This document shows positions 1-8,655 of a DNA stretch of 64,000 nt, in pieces (the stretch's first letter is position 1; every line of letters begins with the position of its first letter). The stretch lies in NCBI RefSeq assembly GCF_019200975.1, contig NZ_JAHTMR010000005.1, positions 1 through 64,000 on the forward strand. The letters are read 5' to 3'. The notes under the pieces are model-generated. The model was given only the letters and a program-made list of their open reading frames with translations, had not been told where the DNA came from and did no database searches. The translations under genes were made by a program, and so were the position numbers. The DNA is from Pseudomonas sp. PD9R (GTDB lineage: Bacteria; Pseudomonadota; Gammaproteobacteria; Pseudomonadales; Pseudomonadaceae).

Positions 1-36
1 GATCAAAAGATCGCAGCCTCCGGCAGCTCCTACAAA
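1..36. repeat. REP element, half, cut by window edge
   Basis: The sequence reads as the inward arm of the TGTAGGAGCTGCCGCAGGCTG class of Pseudomonas REP, with the GATCAAAAGATC tail first. Its partner arm would lie left of the window. It sits 25 bases upstream of the hyi ribosome-binding site. Confidence 0.8.
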
Positions 37-70
37 GGGCCATCATTTAAATTTGCAACGGGAGACCACC

Positions 71-853
71 ATGCCGCGTTTCGCAGCCAACCTGTCCATG
101 CTGTTCACCGAACAGGACTTTCTCGCCCGTTTCGAAGCGGCCGCCAAGGCCGGCTTCAGTGGTGTCGAATACCTGTTCCCGTACGACTTCAGCTCGGCCG
201 AAATCAAGGCCAAGCTCGATGCCAACGGTCTGACCCAAGTGCTGTTCAACCTGCCGGCCGGTGACTGGGCCAAGGGCGAGCGCGGTATCGCGTGCCTGCC
301 GGACCGGGTTGAAGAGTTCCGCGCCGGGGTCGATCTGGCGATCGCTTACGCGCAAGTGCTGGGCAACACCCAGGTCAACTGCCTGGCTGGCATCCGCCCA
401 CAAGGCGTTGACGATGCCACCGTGGAAAAAACCTTCGTTGCCAACCTCAAGTACGCGGCCGACAAGCTGCAAGCGGCGGGCATCAAACTGGTGATGGAAG
501 CGATCAACACCCGCGACATCCCGGGTTTCTACCTGAACAACACGGCGCAAGCCCTGTCGATTCGCGAACAGGTCGGCAGCGCCAACCTGTTCCTGCAATA
601 CGACATCTATCACATGCAAATCATGGAGGGCGACCTGGCCCGCACCATGACCGCGCACCTGGGCGAGATCAACCATATCCAGTTGGCCGACAACCCAGGG
701 CGCAACGAACCAGGCACCGGTGAAATCAACTACCGCTTCCTGTTCGAACACCTGGACCGCATCGGTTATCAGGGTTGGGTCGGTTGCGAATACAAGCCGC
801 TGACCACCACGGAAGCGGGCCTGGGCTGGTTGAAAACCCATAACGCGATCTAA
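71..853 (+). CDS. hyi: hydroxypyruvate isomerase
   Basis: This 260-residue TIM-barrel protein of the xylose isomerase-like family interconverts hydroxypyruvate and tartronate semialdehyde in cytosolic glyoxylate metabolism. The start MPRFAANLSMLFTE is typical of Hyi, and the central stretch containing YDIYHMQIMEGD and the later GEINHIQLADNPGR carries the metal- and substrate-binding acidic and histidine residues of the family. The ATG at 71 is preferred over an upstream start at 53 because GGAG lies at 61-64. It is followed by glxR, ttuD and pyk, the usual order after gcl (glyoxylate carboligase), which is presumably just left of the window. Confidence 0.93.
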   Translation: MPRFAANLSMLFTEQDFLARFEAAAKAGFSGVEYLFPYDFSSAEIKAKLDANGLTQVLFNLPAGDWAKGERGIACLPDRVEEFRAGVDLAIAYAQVLGNTQVNCLAGIRPQGVDDATVEKTFVANLKYAADKLQAAGIKLVMEAINTRDIPGFYLNNTAQALSIREQVGSANLFLQYDIYHMQIMEGDLARTMTAHLGEINHIQLADNPGRNEPGTGEINYRFLFEHLDRIGYQGWVGCEYKPLTTTEAGLGWLKTHNAI

Positions 854-895
854 ACGAACACGGTCATCACTGCTCTGATCGAACACGATCATCAA

Positions 896-978
896 TGTAG
901 GAGCTGCCGCAGGCTGCGATCTTTTGATCTTCGGCTTTTTTCAAGGTCAAAAGATCGCAGCTTGCGGCAGCTCCTACA
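896..978. repeat. REP doublet (REPIN), hyi-glxR gap
   Basis: Two inverted arms of the GTAGGAGCTGCCGCAGGCTG class flank a loop containing TTTTGATCTT and its complement. The pair can fold into one long hairpin. It ends 30 bases before the glxR start, so it lies in the intercistronic leader. Confidence 0.9.
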
Positions 979-1008
979 TGAGTCGTACAAATACAAGAGG
1001 ATTTTCTC

Positions 1009-1899
1009 ATGGCTAAAATCGGATTTATCGGCACCGGCATCATGGGCCACCCAATGGCGGCGAACCTGCAGAAAGCCGGTCACAGCCTGTTCCTGTCGGC
1101 GCACCACGACGCCGCGCCTGCCGATCTGGTCGCCGCTGGTGCCATTGCCCTGGCGAGCCCGAAAGAAGTCGCGCAAGAAGCCGAATTCATCATCGTCATG
1201 GTTCCGGATACCCCGCAGGTCGATGACGTACTGTTCCGCGCCGACGGTGTTGCCGCCGGTGTTGGCAAAGGCAAAGTGGTGATCGACATGAGCTCGATCT
1301 CGCCAACCGCCACCAAGGCCTTCGCCGCCAAAATCAATGAAAAAGGCGCGCAATACCTCGACGCACCGGTTTCCGGTGGTGAAGTCGGCGCCAAGGCAGC
1401 GACCCTGAGCATCATGGTCGGCGGCGATGCCGATGCCTTCGAACGTGCCCTGCCGCTGTTCCAGGCCATGGGCAAGAACATCACCCTGGTGGGTGGCAAT
1501 GGCGACGGTCAAACCGCGAAAGTGGCGAACCAGATCATCGTGGCCCTGAATATCCAGGCCGTGGCCGAAGCCCTGTTGTTCGCTTCGAAAAACGGTGCCG
1601 ATCCAGCCAAGGTCCGTGAAGCGCTGATGGGCGGTTTCGCGTCGTCGAAAATCCTCGAAGTGCACGGCGAGCGCATGATCAAAGGCACCTTCGATCCGGG
1701 CTTCCGTATCAGCCTGCACCAGAAGGACCTGAACCTGGCCCTGCAAGGCGCCAAGGAGCTGAACATCAACCTGCCGAACACCGCCAACACCCAGCAAGTG
1801 TTCAGCACCTGCGCGGCCATCGGTGGCAGCAACTGGGACCACTCGGCGCTGATCAAGGGCCTGGAACACATGGCGAACTTCTCGATTCGCGATAAATAA
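1009..1899 (+). CDS. glxR: tartronate semialdehyde reductase (2-hydroxy-3-oxopropionate reductase)
   Basis: This 296-residue member of the beta-hydroxyacid dehydrogenase family reduces tartronate semialdehyde to D-glycerate with NAD(P)H. The Rossmann dinucleotide motif GFIGTGIMGHPMAANL is at residues 5-20. The substrate-binding SGG follows at about 122-124, and the catalytic lysine lies in TAKVANQ (K171, with N174). Length is normal for GarR/GlxR. It has its own ribosome-binding site (AGAGGA, 12 bases before ATG), after a REP hairpin. Its neighbours Hyi and glycerate kinase make GlxR more likely than 3-hydroxyisobutyrate dehydrogenase, the nearest alternative. Confidence 0.93.
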   Translation: MAKIGFIGTGIMGHPMAANLQKAGHSLFLSAHHDAAPADLVAAGAIALASPKEVAQEAEFIIVMVPDTPQVDDVLFRADGVAAGVGKGKVVIDMSSISPTATKAFAAKINEKGAQYLDAPVSGGEVGAKAATLSIMVGGDADAFERALPLFQAMGKNITLVGGNGDGQTAKVANQIIVALNIQAVAEALLFASKNGADPAKVREALMGGFASSKILEVHGERMIKGTFDPGFRISLHQKDLNLALQGAKELNINLPNTANTQQVFSTCAAIGGSNWDHSALIKGLEHMANFSIRDK

Positions 1900-1915
1900 C
1901 ATTCGCCACAAAACC

Positions 1916-2003
1916 TGTAGGAGCGAGCCTGCTCGCGATGAAATCACCGCGGTGAACCTGATACACCGCGGTGCCTGAATCGCGAGCAGGCTCACTCCTA
2001 CAG
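1916..2003. repeat. REP doublet, glxR-ttuD gap
   Basis: Inverted arms of the GGAGCGAGCCTGCTCGCGA class enclose an internal CACCGCGGTG inverted repeat. The hairpin sits between glxR and ttuD. Confidence 0.88.
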
Positions 2004-2047
2004 AGATCAGAATTGCCCTCCAATAACAAGAATTCCGGGAGCCCGCC

Positions 2048-3328
2048 ATGTCGGTCGATCCGCAACAATTCCTGCGCGAGCTGTTCGCTACAGCCATCGA
2101 CGCGGCCCATCCGCAGCAAGTCCTCGAAGCCCATTTGCCCAAAGACCGCAGCGGTCGGGTGATCGTCATTGGTGCCGGCAAAGCCGCAGCCGCCATGGCG
2201 CAAGTCGTCGAGCGTTGCTGGCAGGGTGAAGTGTCTGGTCTGGTGGTGACCCGCTACGGTCACGGCGCTCCGTGCGAAAAAATCGAAGTGGTCGAAGCCG
2301 CGCACCCGGTGCCCGATGCGGCCGGTCTGGCCGTGGCCAAACGCGTGCTGGAGCTGGTCAGCGACCTCAACGAAAGCGACCGCGTGATCTTCCTGCTCTC
2401 GGGCGGTGGTTCGGCGTTGCTCGCCCTGCCCGCTGCCGGCATCACCCTGGCCGACAAGCAGTCGATCAACAAAGCGCTGCTCAAATCCGGCGCCACCATC
2501 GGCGAGATGAACTGCGTGCGCAAGCACCTCTCGGCGATCAAGGGCGGCCGTCTCGGCAAAGCCTGCTGGCCCGCCACTGTTTATACCTACGCGATTTCAG
2601 ATGTGCCGGGCGACCTTGCCACGGTGATCGCTTCCGGCCCCACCGTGGCCGACCCGAGCACCTCGGCCGAAGCGCTGGCGATCCTCAAGCGCTACAACAT
2701 CGAGGTGCCGGCCTCCGTGCGCACCTGGCTGCAAAGCCCGGAATCGGAGACGGTCAAACCTGGCGATCCAAGCCTGGCCCGCAGTCATTTCCAGCTGATT
2801 GCCCGCCCGCAGCAATCGCTTGAAGCGGCCGCGGTGAAATGCCGTCAGGCCGGTTTCAGCCCGCTGATCCTCGGTGACCTGGAGGGCGAGTCCCGCGAGG
2901 TGGCCAAGGTTCACGCCGGCATCGCTCGTCAGGTCGTGCTGCACGGGCAACCGCTACCGTTGCCCTGCGTGATTCTCTCCGGCGGTGAAACCACCGTGAC
3001 CGTACGCGGCAATGGTCGCGGCGGACGCAACGCCGAGTTCCTGCTAAGCCTGACCGACAGCCTCAAAGGCCTGCCCGGTATCTACGCGCTGGCCGGTGAT
3101 ACCGATGGCATCGACGGTTCCGAAGACAACGCCGGCGCGATCATGACCCCGGACAGCTACGCCCGCGCCGCCGCCCTCGGTTTAAGCGCGAGTGACGAAC
3201 TGGACAACAACAATGGCTACGGCTATTTCGAGGCACTGGACGCACTGATCGTCACCGAGCCGACCCGCACCAACGTCAACGACTTCCGCGCCATTCTGAT
3301 TCTCGAGAGCCCTAAACATGACGCCTGA
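2048..3328 (+). CDS. ttuD: glycerate kinase / hydroxypyruvate reductase (MOFRL family)
   Basis: This 426-residue protein has an N-terminal DUF4147 glycerate-kinase domain (GAGKAAAAMAQ near residues 41-51, LLSGGGSALLALP in the middle) and a C-terminal MOFRL domain (GGETTVTVRGNGRGGRNAEF). Family members phosphorylate D-glycerate to 2-phosphoglycerate. The gene is often annotated hydroxypyruvate reductase from older tartrate-plasmid work. GGGAG precedes the ATG by six bases. The 3' end overlaps pyk by 11 bases, indicating co-translation and direct flow from glycerate to phosphoenolpyruvate metabolism. Confidence 0.9.
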   Translation: MSVDPQQFLRELFATAIDAAHPQQVLEAHLPKDRSGRVIVIGAGKAAAAMAQVVERCWQGEVSGLVVTRYGHGAPCEKIEVVEAAHPVPDAAGLAVAKRVLELVSDLNESDRVIFLLSGGGSALLALPAAGITLADKQSINKALLKSGATIGEMNCVRKHLSAIKGGRLGKACWPATVYTYAISDVPGDLATVIASGPTVADPSTSAEALAILKRYNIEVPASVRTWLQSPESETVKPGDPSLARSHFQLIARPQQSLEAAAVKCRQAGFSPLILGDLEGESREVAKVHAGIARQVVLHGQPLPLPCVILSGGETTVTVRGNGRGGRNAEFLLSLTDSLKGLPGIYALAGDTDGIDGSEDNAGAIMTPDSYARAAALGLSASDELDNNNGYGYFEALDALIVTEPTRTNVNDFRAILILESPKHDA

Positions 3329-4733
3329 TAAAAAGGTCAAAATCCTCGCCACCCTCGGCCCGGCCACTGACGGGATCGACGACATCCGTGAGCTGGTGCA
3401 GGCCGGGGTCAATATCTTCCGCCTCAACTTCAGTCACGGCGATCACGCCGACCACGCCCAGCGCTATCAGTGGATCCGTGAAGTCGAGCGTCAGCTGAAT
3501 TATCCGCTGGGTATTCTGATGGACCTGCAAGGTCCGAAACTGCGGGTCGGCAAGTTCGCCGAAGGCAAGGTGCAACTGGTGCGTGGGCAAGCCCTGCGCC
3601 TGGACCTCGACGCCACGCCAGGCGATGAACGCCGGGTCAACCTGCCCCACCCGGAAATCATCGCCGCGCTGGAGCCAGGCATGGACCTGCTGCTGGACGA
3701 CGGCAAGCTGCGCCTGCGGGTGGTGACCAAATACGCCGACGCCATCGACACCACCGTGCTCAACGGCGGCGAACTGTCGGACCGAAAAGGCGTGAACGTG
3801 CCACAAGCGGTACTCGACCTGAGCCCGCTGACGGCCAAGGATCGCCGCGACCTGAGCTTCGGTCTGGAGCTGGGTGTGGACTGGGTGGCGCTGTCGTTTG
3901 TGCAGCGTCCGGATGACATCCGCGAAGCTCGCGCACTGATTGGCGACAAAGCCTTTCTGATGGCGAAAATCGAGAAGCCATCAGCGGTCACTCAACTGCG
4001 GGAAATCGCCGAATTGAGTGACGCGATCATGGTCGCCCGTGGCGATCTCGGCGTAGAAGTACCGGCCGAGAGCGTGCCGCAGATTCAGAAAAACATCATC
4101 AGCACCTGCCGCCAACTCGGTAAGCCGGTGGTGGTGGCGACGCAGATGCTGGAGTCGATGCGGTTCTCACCGGCCCCGACCCGCGCCGAAGTCACTGACG
4201 TCGCCAACGCCGTTGCCGAAGGTGCGGACGCGGTGATGCTGTCGGCTGAAACCGCGTCCGGTGAATACCCGCTGGAAGCCGTGCAGATGATGAGCAAGAT
4301 CATCCGTCAGGTGGAAAACGGCCCGGATTACCAGACTCAACTCGACGTCAGCCGACCGAAAGCCGAAGCGACCGTGTCCGATGCGATCAGCTGCGCGATC
4401 CGTCGCATCAGCAACGTGCTGCCGGTGGCCGTGCTGGTGAACTACAGCGAATCAGGTACGTCGAGTCTGCGTGCGGCGCGGGAGCGACCAACAGTGCCGA
4501 TCCTCAACCTGACGCCGAACCTGCAAACCGCCCGCCGCCTGACCGTGGCGTGGGGCGTGCATTCGGTGGTCAATGATCGGCTGCGTCAGGTTGATGAAGT
4601 GTGTTCGACGGCGCTGGAAATTGCCCAGGCCCAGGGCATGGCGCAGCGCGGCGATACGTTGTTGATCACGGCGGGTGTGCCGTTTGGGCAACCGGGGTCG
4701 ACTAACTCTTTGCGTATCGAGACGTTGATCTAG
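3318..4733 (+). CDS. pyk: pyruvate kinase
   Basis: This 471-residue pyruvate kinase has the full catalytic set. NFSHGDHADH near residue 37 binds substrate and cation. The signature MAKIEKP carries catalytic K217 and metal ligand E219, and VARGDLGVE follows. The C-terminal regulatory domain is complete. It converts phosphoenolpyruvate and ADP to pyruvate and ATP. Because it overlaps ttuD and ends the glyoxylate cluster, it is probably the isozyme dedicated to glycerate-derived carbon (called ttuE or pykF in related clusters) and not the only pyruvate kinase of the cell. Which isozyme name is correct cannot be settled here. Confidence 0.95.
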   Translation: MTPDKKVKILATLGPATDGIDDIRELVQAGVNIFRLNFSHGDHADHAQRYQWIREVERQLNYPLGILMDLQGPKLRVGKFAEGKVQLVRGQALRLDLDATPGDERRVNLPHPEIIAALEPGMDLLLDDGKLRLRVVTKYADAIDTTVLNGGELSDRKGVNVPQAVLDLSPLTAKDRRDLSFGLELGVDWVALSFVQRPDDIREARALIGDKAFLMAKIEKPSAVTQLREIAELSDAIMVARGDLGVEVPAESVPQIQKNIISTCRQLGKPVVVATQMLESMRFSPAPTRAEVTDVANAVAEGADAVMLSAETASGEYPLEAVQMMSKIIRQVENGPDYQTQLDVSRPKAEATVSDAISCAIRRISNVLPVAVLVNYSESGTSSLRAARERPTVPILNLTPNLQTARRLTVAWGVHSVVNDRLRQVDEVCSTALEIAQAQGMAQRGDTLLITAGVPFGQPGSTNSLRIETLI

Positions 4734-4751
4734 AGCGCACATACCGGCCTC

Positions 4752-4849
4752 TTCGCCAGCAGGCTGGCTGGCTCCCACATTGGTTTTGTGTCGTTCACGG
4801 AATCAAGACTGAACAGAGATTCAGTGTGGGAGCCAGCCTGCTGGCGATG
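4752..4849. repeat. REP doublet, variant class, pyk-urea transporter gap
   Basis: The arms CCAGCAGGCTGGCTGGCTCC and, inverted, GGGAGCCAGCCTGCTGG differ from the two main REP classes here. They face away from each other around a spacer of about 45 bases. The pair lies after pyk, where no classical terminator is visible. Confidence 0.82.
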
Positions 4850-4884
4850 CAGGTGACTCGGTCCCACTGACTTTCAGAACTGCC

Positions 4885-5799
4885 ATGCCTGCCAATCATT
4901 TCAACACCCACTGCCCCGATTGGGCTGAAGCCATGCTCAACGGCTTCAGTCAGATTTTCCTCCAGCGCAATCCGCTGTGCGGCTTGCTGTGCCTGTCCGC
5001 CATTTTATTCACCGCACCCGCCCTGCTCGGCGGTGCATTGCTCGGTGGCGTCGCCGGATTGCTCACCGCACAACGTCGCGGCTATGCCAAGGCCGATCGT
5101 CAGGCCGGGCTGTTCAGCTACAACGGAGTTTTGCTGGGTCTACTGCTGAGCCTTTACTTCCCTTGGTCGGCGATGCTGCCACCGCTGATTCTGGCCGCTG
5201 GCGGTCTGAGCGCGATGATCACTCAACAGTGGCTCAGACGCGTCCGCGTCAGCCAATACCTGCCTGCCTACACTGCGCCATTCGTGGTGCTGAGCTGGTT
5301 ATTGCTGTGCTTCGCCACGCCTTCGACAAAGGCGCATTTGATCGAAATCAATACGCTGAACATGCTCGTCGCACCACTCAAAGGGATTGGTCAGGTGATG
5401 TTCCTCGGTCATCCGCTGGCCGGTGCGATGATTGCCGCAGGCTTGCTGATCGCTGATCGCCGCGCATTTTGCTGGGCGTTGTTGGCGTCTGTCGCGGGCA
5501 TGGGCTGGAGTCTGCTCAACCACGACTTCTACACCGCACTGCTCGGCCTCGGTGGTTACAACGCCGTGCTCGCGGCCCTTGCCTTCAGCTCACAGCGCCA
5601 ACAACCGTGGCGGCCCCTGGCAGGAATTGCATTGGCGCTGTTGCTCACGCCGATGTTTGCCGCTATGGGCCTGCCAACTCTGACCGCGCCGTTCATCCTC
5701 GCCTGTTGGCTGATCCACACGGCTGTTCAAGTGATCTTCAAAACCACAGGCGCCCATGCGCCTTGCGCTCCTGGGGAGAATCAACCTAGGCTGCGCTGA
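4885..5799 (+). CDS. urea transporter (UT family)
   Basis: This 304-residue polytopic membrane protein has about ten hydrophobic segments. The motif GLFSYNGVLLGL near residue 75 and the related LLGLGGYNAVLAAL near residue 220 form the internally duplicated UT signature that lines the urea pore. The protein should allow facilitated urea uptake across the inner membrane. No urease genes are nearby. The downstream channel gene begins about 20 bases later, so the two may be co-transcribed. Family assignment is firm and the substrate is inferred from the family. Confidence 0.85.
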   Translation: MPANHFNTHCPDWAEAMLNGFSQIFLQRNPLCGLLCLSAILFTAPALLGGALLGGVAGLLTAQRRGYAKADRQAGLFSYNGVLLGLLLSLYFPWSAMLPPLILAAGGLSAMITQQWLRRVRVSQYLPAYTAPFVVLSWLLLCFATPSTKAHLIEINTLNMLVAPLKGIGQVMFLGHPLAGAMIAAGLLIADRRAFCWALLASVAGMGWSLLNHDFYTALLGLGGYNAVLAALAFSSQRQQPWRPLAGIALALLLTPMFAAMGLPTLTAPFILACWLIHTAVQVIFKTTGAHAPCAPGENQPRLR

Positions 5800-5820
5800 T
5801 CATTGGTTCAGGCGTTTTCC

Positions 5821-6645
5821 ATGGACAGCAGCAAAAACTGGCGTGAAGACCTTTACGTCATGGTTTTCCAGAGCGACACCAAGGCCGGACGTCGTTTCGA
5901 CGGCATCTTGCTGTTGATCATCCTTGCCAGCATCGTGATTGTGATGCTCGATAGCATCGATGCCGTTCACCAGAACTATGCCAATGTGCTGGCGTACATC
6001 GAGTGGGGTTTCACGCTCATCTTCGCCATCGAATACGGCCTGCGCCTGTACTGTTCGCCCAAGCCACTACGCTACGCCGTCAGTTTTTACGGGCTGGTGG
6101 ATTTACTGGCTATAGTGCCCGGCATCCTCGCGCTGTATTACGCCGATGCGCAGTACCTGCTGATTATCCGGATCATCCGGATGCTGCGGATTTTCCGCGT
6201 GCTCAAGCTCAGCCCTTACCTGAAACAAGCCAATTACCTGATGTCGGCGCTGCGTGGCAGCAAGCAAAAGATCGTCGTGTTCCTGGTCAGCGTCTGTACC
6301 CTGGTGACGGTGTTCGGCACGCTGATGTATGTAATCGAAGGTCCGGAACATGGCTTTACCAGCATTCCGAAAGGCATCTACTGGGCTATCGTGACCCTGA
6401 CCACCGTAGGCTTCGGTGACATCGTGCCAAAGACGCCGCTGGGTCAGGTGATTTCGTCGCTGGTGATGATTACCGGTTACTCGATCATCGCCGTGCCGAC
6501 CGGTATTTTCACCGCCGAACTGGCCAACGCCATGCGCGGCGAACAGCTGCAACATGACTGCCCGGTGTGCCGGAAAAACAGCCACGAACATGGCGCTGCA
6601 TTCTGCTCCCGATGCGGCAATGCGCTGTTCAAGAAACTGGAATAA
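5821..6645 (+). CDS. voltage-gated-type potassium channel with C-terminal zinc ribbon
   Basis: This 274-residue ion-transport-family protein has six membrane segments. S4 carries regularly spaced arginines (IIRMLRIFRVLKL, residues 116-130), followed by a pore loop with the K+ selectivity filter TTVGFGD at 194-200. After the last helix there is a short soluble tail with CPVC (C247, C250) and CSRC (C262, C265), a likely zinc ribbon. The ATG at 5821 is preferred to the TTG at 5803. The gate, ligand and role of the tail are unknown. It follows the urea transporter closely with no visible terminator between them. Confidence 0.9.
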   Translation: MDSSKNWREDLYVMVFQSDTKAGRRFDGILLLIILASIVIVMLDSIDAVHQNYANVLAYIEWGFTLIFAIEYGLRLYCSPKPLRYAVSFYGLVDLLAIVPGILALYYADAQYLLIIRIIRMLRIFRVLKLSPYLKQANYLMSALRGSKQKIVVFLVSVCTLVTVFGTLMYVIEGPEHGFTSIPKGIYWAIVTLTTVGFGDIVPKTPLGQVISSLVMITGYSIIAVPTGIFTAELANAMRGEQLQHDCPVCRKNSHEHGAAFCSRCGNALFKKLE

Positions 6646-6718
6646 GCAAAGTACTTTTTAATCTTTAAAGGACTATGCAACCCCGGCTATAGTCGCTGGC
6701 TAACTAACAAATAACCCC

Positions 6719-6803
6719 TGTAGGAGCTGCCGCAGGCTGCGATCTTTTGATCTTGCTGTTAACAATCCAGATCAAAAGATCGCAGCCTGCGGCAGCTCCT
6801 ACA
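6719..6803. repeat. REP doublet abutting the sbp ribosome-binding site
   Basis: A near-perfect inverted pair of the GTAGGAGCTGCCGCAGGCTG class with GATCTT/AAGATC inner arms. It ends three bases before the AAAAGGA ribosome-binding site of sbp, so the hairpin would form the base of that gene's mRNA leader. Confidence 0.92.
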
Positions 6804-6819
6804 TTAAAAGGACTTCGCA

Positions 6820-7815
6820 GTGAAAAAACTCTTTGGCGCCTCACTTCTGGCCGCTGGCCTGGCACTGACCAGCATGGCTCAGGCCGCACCGACCCTGCTC
6901 AACGTTTCCTACGACGTGATGCGCGATTTCTACAAGGACTACAACACTGCGTTCCAGAAACACTGGCAAGCCGAGCACAACGAAAACATCACCCTGCAAA
7001 TGTCCTTCGGCGGCTCCAGCAAACAGGCGCGCTCCGTCATCGATGGCCTGCCGGCTGACGTGATCACCATGAACATGGCCACCGACATCAACGCCCTGGC
7101 GGACAACGGCAAACTGGTCCCGGACAACTGGGTCACGCGCCTGCCGAACAACAGCGCGCCGTTCACTTCGGCCACCGTATTCATCGTTCGCAAAGGCAAC
7201 CCGAAAGCCCTGAAAGACTGGCCGGACTTGCTCAAGGACGGCGTGCAAGTGATCGTGCCTAACCCGAAAACCTCGGGCAACGGCCGCTACACCTACCTGT
7301 CGGCCTGGGGCTATGTACTGAAAAACGGCGGCGACGAGAACAAAGCCAAAGCGTTCGTCGGCAAGCTGTTCAAGCAAGCGCCCGTGCTCGATACCGGTGG
7401 CCGTGCTGCCACCACCACTTTCATGACCAACCAGATCGGCGACGTGTTGGTGACCTTCGAAAACGAAGCGGAAATGATCGCCCGCGAGTTCGGCCGTGAC
7501 CAGTTCGAAGTGATCTACCCAAGTGTCTCCGCCGAAGCTGAGCCGCCTGTATCGGTCGTCGACAAAACCGTCGACAAGAAAGGCACCCGCGCCGCCGCCG
7601 AGGAGTACTTGAAGTACCTTTGGTCACCGGAAGGCCAGGAAATTGCTGCCGCCAACTACCTGCGTCCACGTGACCCGGCCGTGCTGGCCAAGTACACCGA
7701 TCGCTTCCCGAAAGTCGACTTCCTGTCGGTCGAGAAAACCTTCGGCGACTGGCGCACCGTGCAGAAAACCCACTTCAATGATGGCGGGATTTTCGACCAG
7801 ATCTACGCCCAGTAA
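6820..7815 (+). CDS. sbp: sulfate ABC transporter periplasmic binding protein
   Basis: This 331-residue protein has a Sec signal peptide (MKKLFGASLLAAGLALTSMA, cleaved after AQA) and then the mature Sbp/CysP fold. Family motifs include LLNVSYDVMRDFYKDYN and the anion-binding segments SFGGSSKQAR and NPKTSGNGRYTYL. It binds sulfate, or thiosulfate, for import. Translation starts at GTG with AAAAGGA seven bases upstream. The permease and ATPase genes cysT, cysW and cysA are not adjacent, so it must use components encoded elsewhere. A rho-independent terminator follows at once, making this a single-gene transcript. Confidence 0.93.
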   Translation: MKKLFGASLLAAGLALTSMAQAAPTLLNVSYDVMRDFYKDYNTAFQKHWQAEHNENITLQMSFGGSSKQARSVIDGLPADVITMNMATDINALADNGKLVPDNWVTRLPNNSAPFTSATVFIVRKGNPKALKDWPDLLKDGVQVIVPNPKTSGNGRYTYLSAWGYVLKNGGDENKAKAFVGKLFKQAPVLDTGGRAATTTFMTNQIGDVLVTFENEAEMIAREFGRDQFEVIYPSVSAEAEPPVSVVDKTVDKKGTRAAAEEYLKYLWSPEGQEIAAANYLRPRDPAVLAKYTDRFPKVDFLSVEKTFGDWRTVQKTHFNDGGIFDQIYAQ

Positions 7816-7832
7816 GATTTGAGCTTCAAATG

Positions 7833-7863
7833 AAAAGGCGACCTGCGAAGGTCGCCTTTTTTG
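7833..7863 (+). terminator. rho-independent terminator after sbp
   Basis: The stem AAAAGGCGACCT pairs perfectly with AGGTCGCCTTTT around a GCGA-type loop and continues into T residues. It begins 18 bases after the sbp stop codon. An almost identical hairpin occurs at 26311. Confidence 0.92.
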
Positions 7864-7870
7864 TGGGCTA

Positions 7871-7954
7871 TGTAGGAGCTGCCGAAGGCTGCGATCTTTT
7901 GATGTTGTTTTTAAGATCAAAGTCAAAGGATCGCAGCCTGCGGCCGCTCATACA
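7871..7954. repeat. REP doublet, partly degenerate
   Basis: Arms of the GTAGGAGCTGCCGAAGGCTG class; the right arm has mismatches (GGCCGCTCATACA). It lies between the sbp terminator and the convergent lipoprotein gene. Confidence 0.85.
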
Positions 7955-7959
7955 GGGTT

Positions 7960-8403
7960 TTAGCTCAGGTTCCCGCAGAAGATAGCCTGGTGACCATCCG
8001 CCGGGCTTTCACGCACGACCAGCGCATAGCCGCCCGCTCGAAGCGTCTCGACGGCCACGGGTGCGCTTTTCCAGAAGTACTGGTGCGATGCTTGCGAGTA
8101 AAACCGTGCATTCGGGCCGTCGTTCATGTCATAGGCCGGCTTCGAACCCAGGTTCGCGCAGCTGCCCGGATAGATGTAGGCCATCAAACGACCCGGCAAT
8201 GCGCTGCCCATGCTCTCGCCGCTGACCGCAAACCAGAACACTGTTGCATGACCATCGGGCATCATGATTGGCCGGGCGATATTCCCGGCATTGATGGAAG
8301 TAGCGTTCAAGGGAACGTGGGTGACCTGATTATCAGGCACTGTCGAACACCCGGAGATGCACCCGACCGCTACCACCAACGCTAGCGAAGATACGATTTT
8401 CAT
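7960..8403 (-). CDS. putative lipoprotein of unknown function
   Basis: The product is 147 residues with a lipoprotein signal (MKIVSSLALVVAVGCISGCS, lipobox ISGC, Cys19). The mature part contains FWFAVSGESMGSALPGRLMA, a cysteine in YPGSCANLG and a C-terminal cysteine in IFCGNLS, possibly forming a disulfide in the periplasm. The residue after the lipid cysteine is Ser, which favours the outer membrane. I do not recognise the domain. It is a stand-alone gene convergent with sbp. Confidence 0.7.
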   Translation of the reverse strand: MKIVSSLALVVAVGCISGCSTVPDNQVTHVPLNATSINAGNIARPIMMPDGHATVFWFAVSGESMGSALPGRLMAYIYPGSCANLGSKPAYDMNDGPNARFYSQASHQYFWKSAPVAVETLRAGGYALVVRESPADGHQAIFCGNLS

Positions 8404-8520
8404 CGTGATACTCCCGCTTTGTAAGGACGCGTTGAAGTGATCCCCCTTGTAGATTCTAGTTGTCAGGGGAATGTGGGTATTTCTTCGGATGGTCGGTCAG
8501 CAAACGCAGCCTTGACACCA

Positions 8521-8620
8521 ATCCCTGTGGGAGCGAGCTTGCTCGCGATGAGGCAATGACAGGCAACATCAATGTTGAATGTCAGGCCTCCATCGCGAGC
8601 AAGCTCGCTCCCACAGGGAT
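8521..8620. repeat. REP doublet, 100-base inverted pair
   Basis: The outer arms ATCCCTGTGGGAGCGAGCTT and their complement are perfectly inverted, with an inner TGACAGGCAACATC-like loop. This element fills most of the gap ahead of the LysR gene that starts at 8656. Confidence 0.93.
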
Positions 8621-8655
8621 TTCCAACAGTAATCAAAGCAATACAAGGATTTGGA

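Noticed and set aside
5803..5820. TTG start for the potassium channel at 5803
   Set aside because: ATG at 5821 is available and gives the normal N-terminus; the extra six residues are unconserved in appearance.
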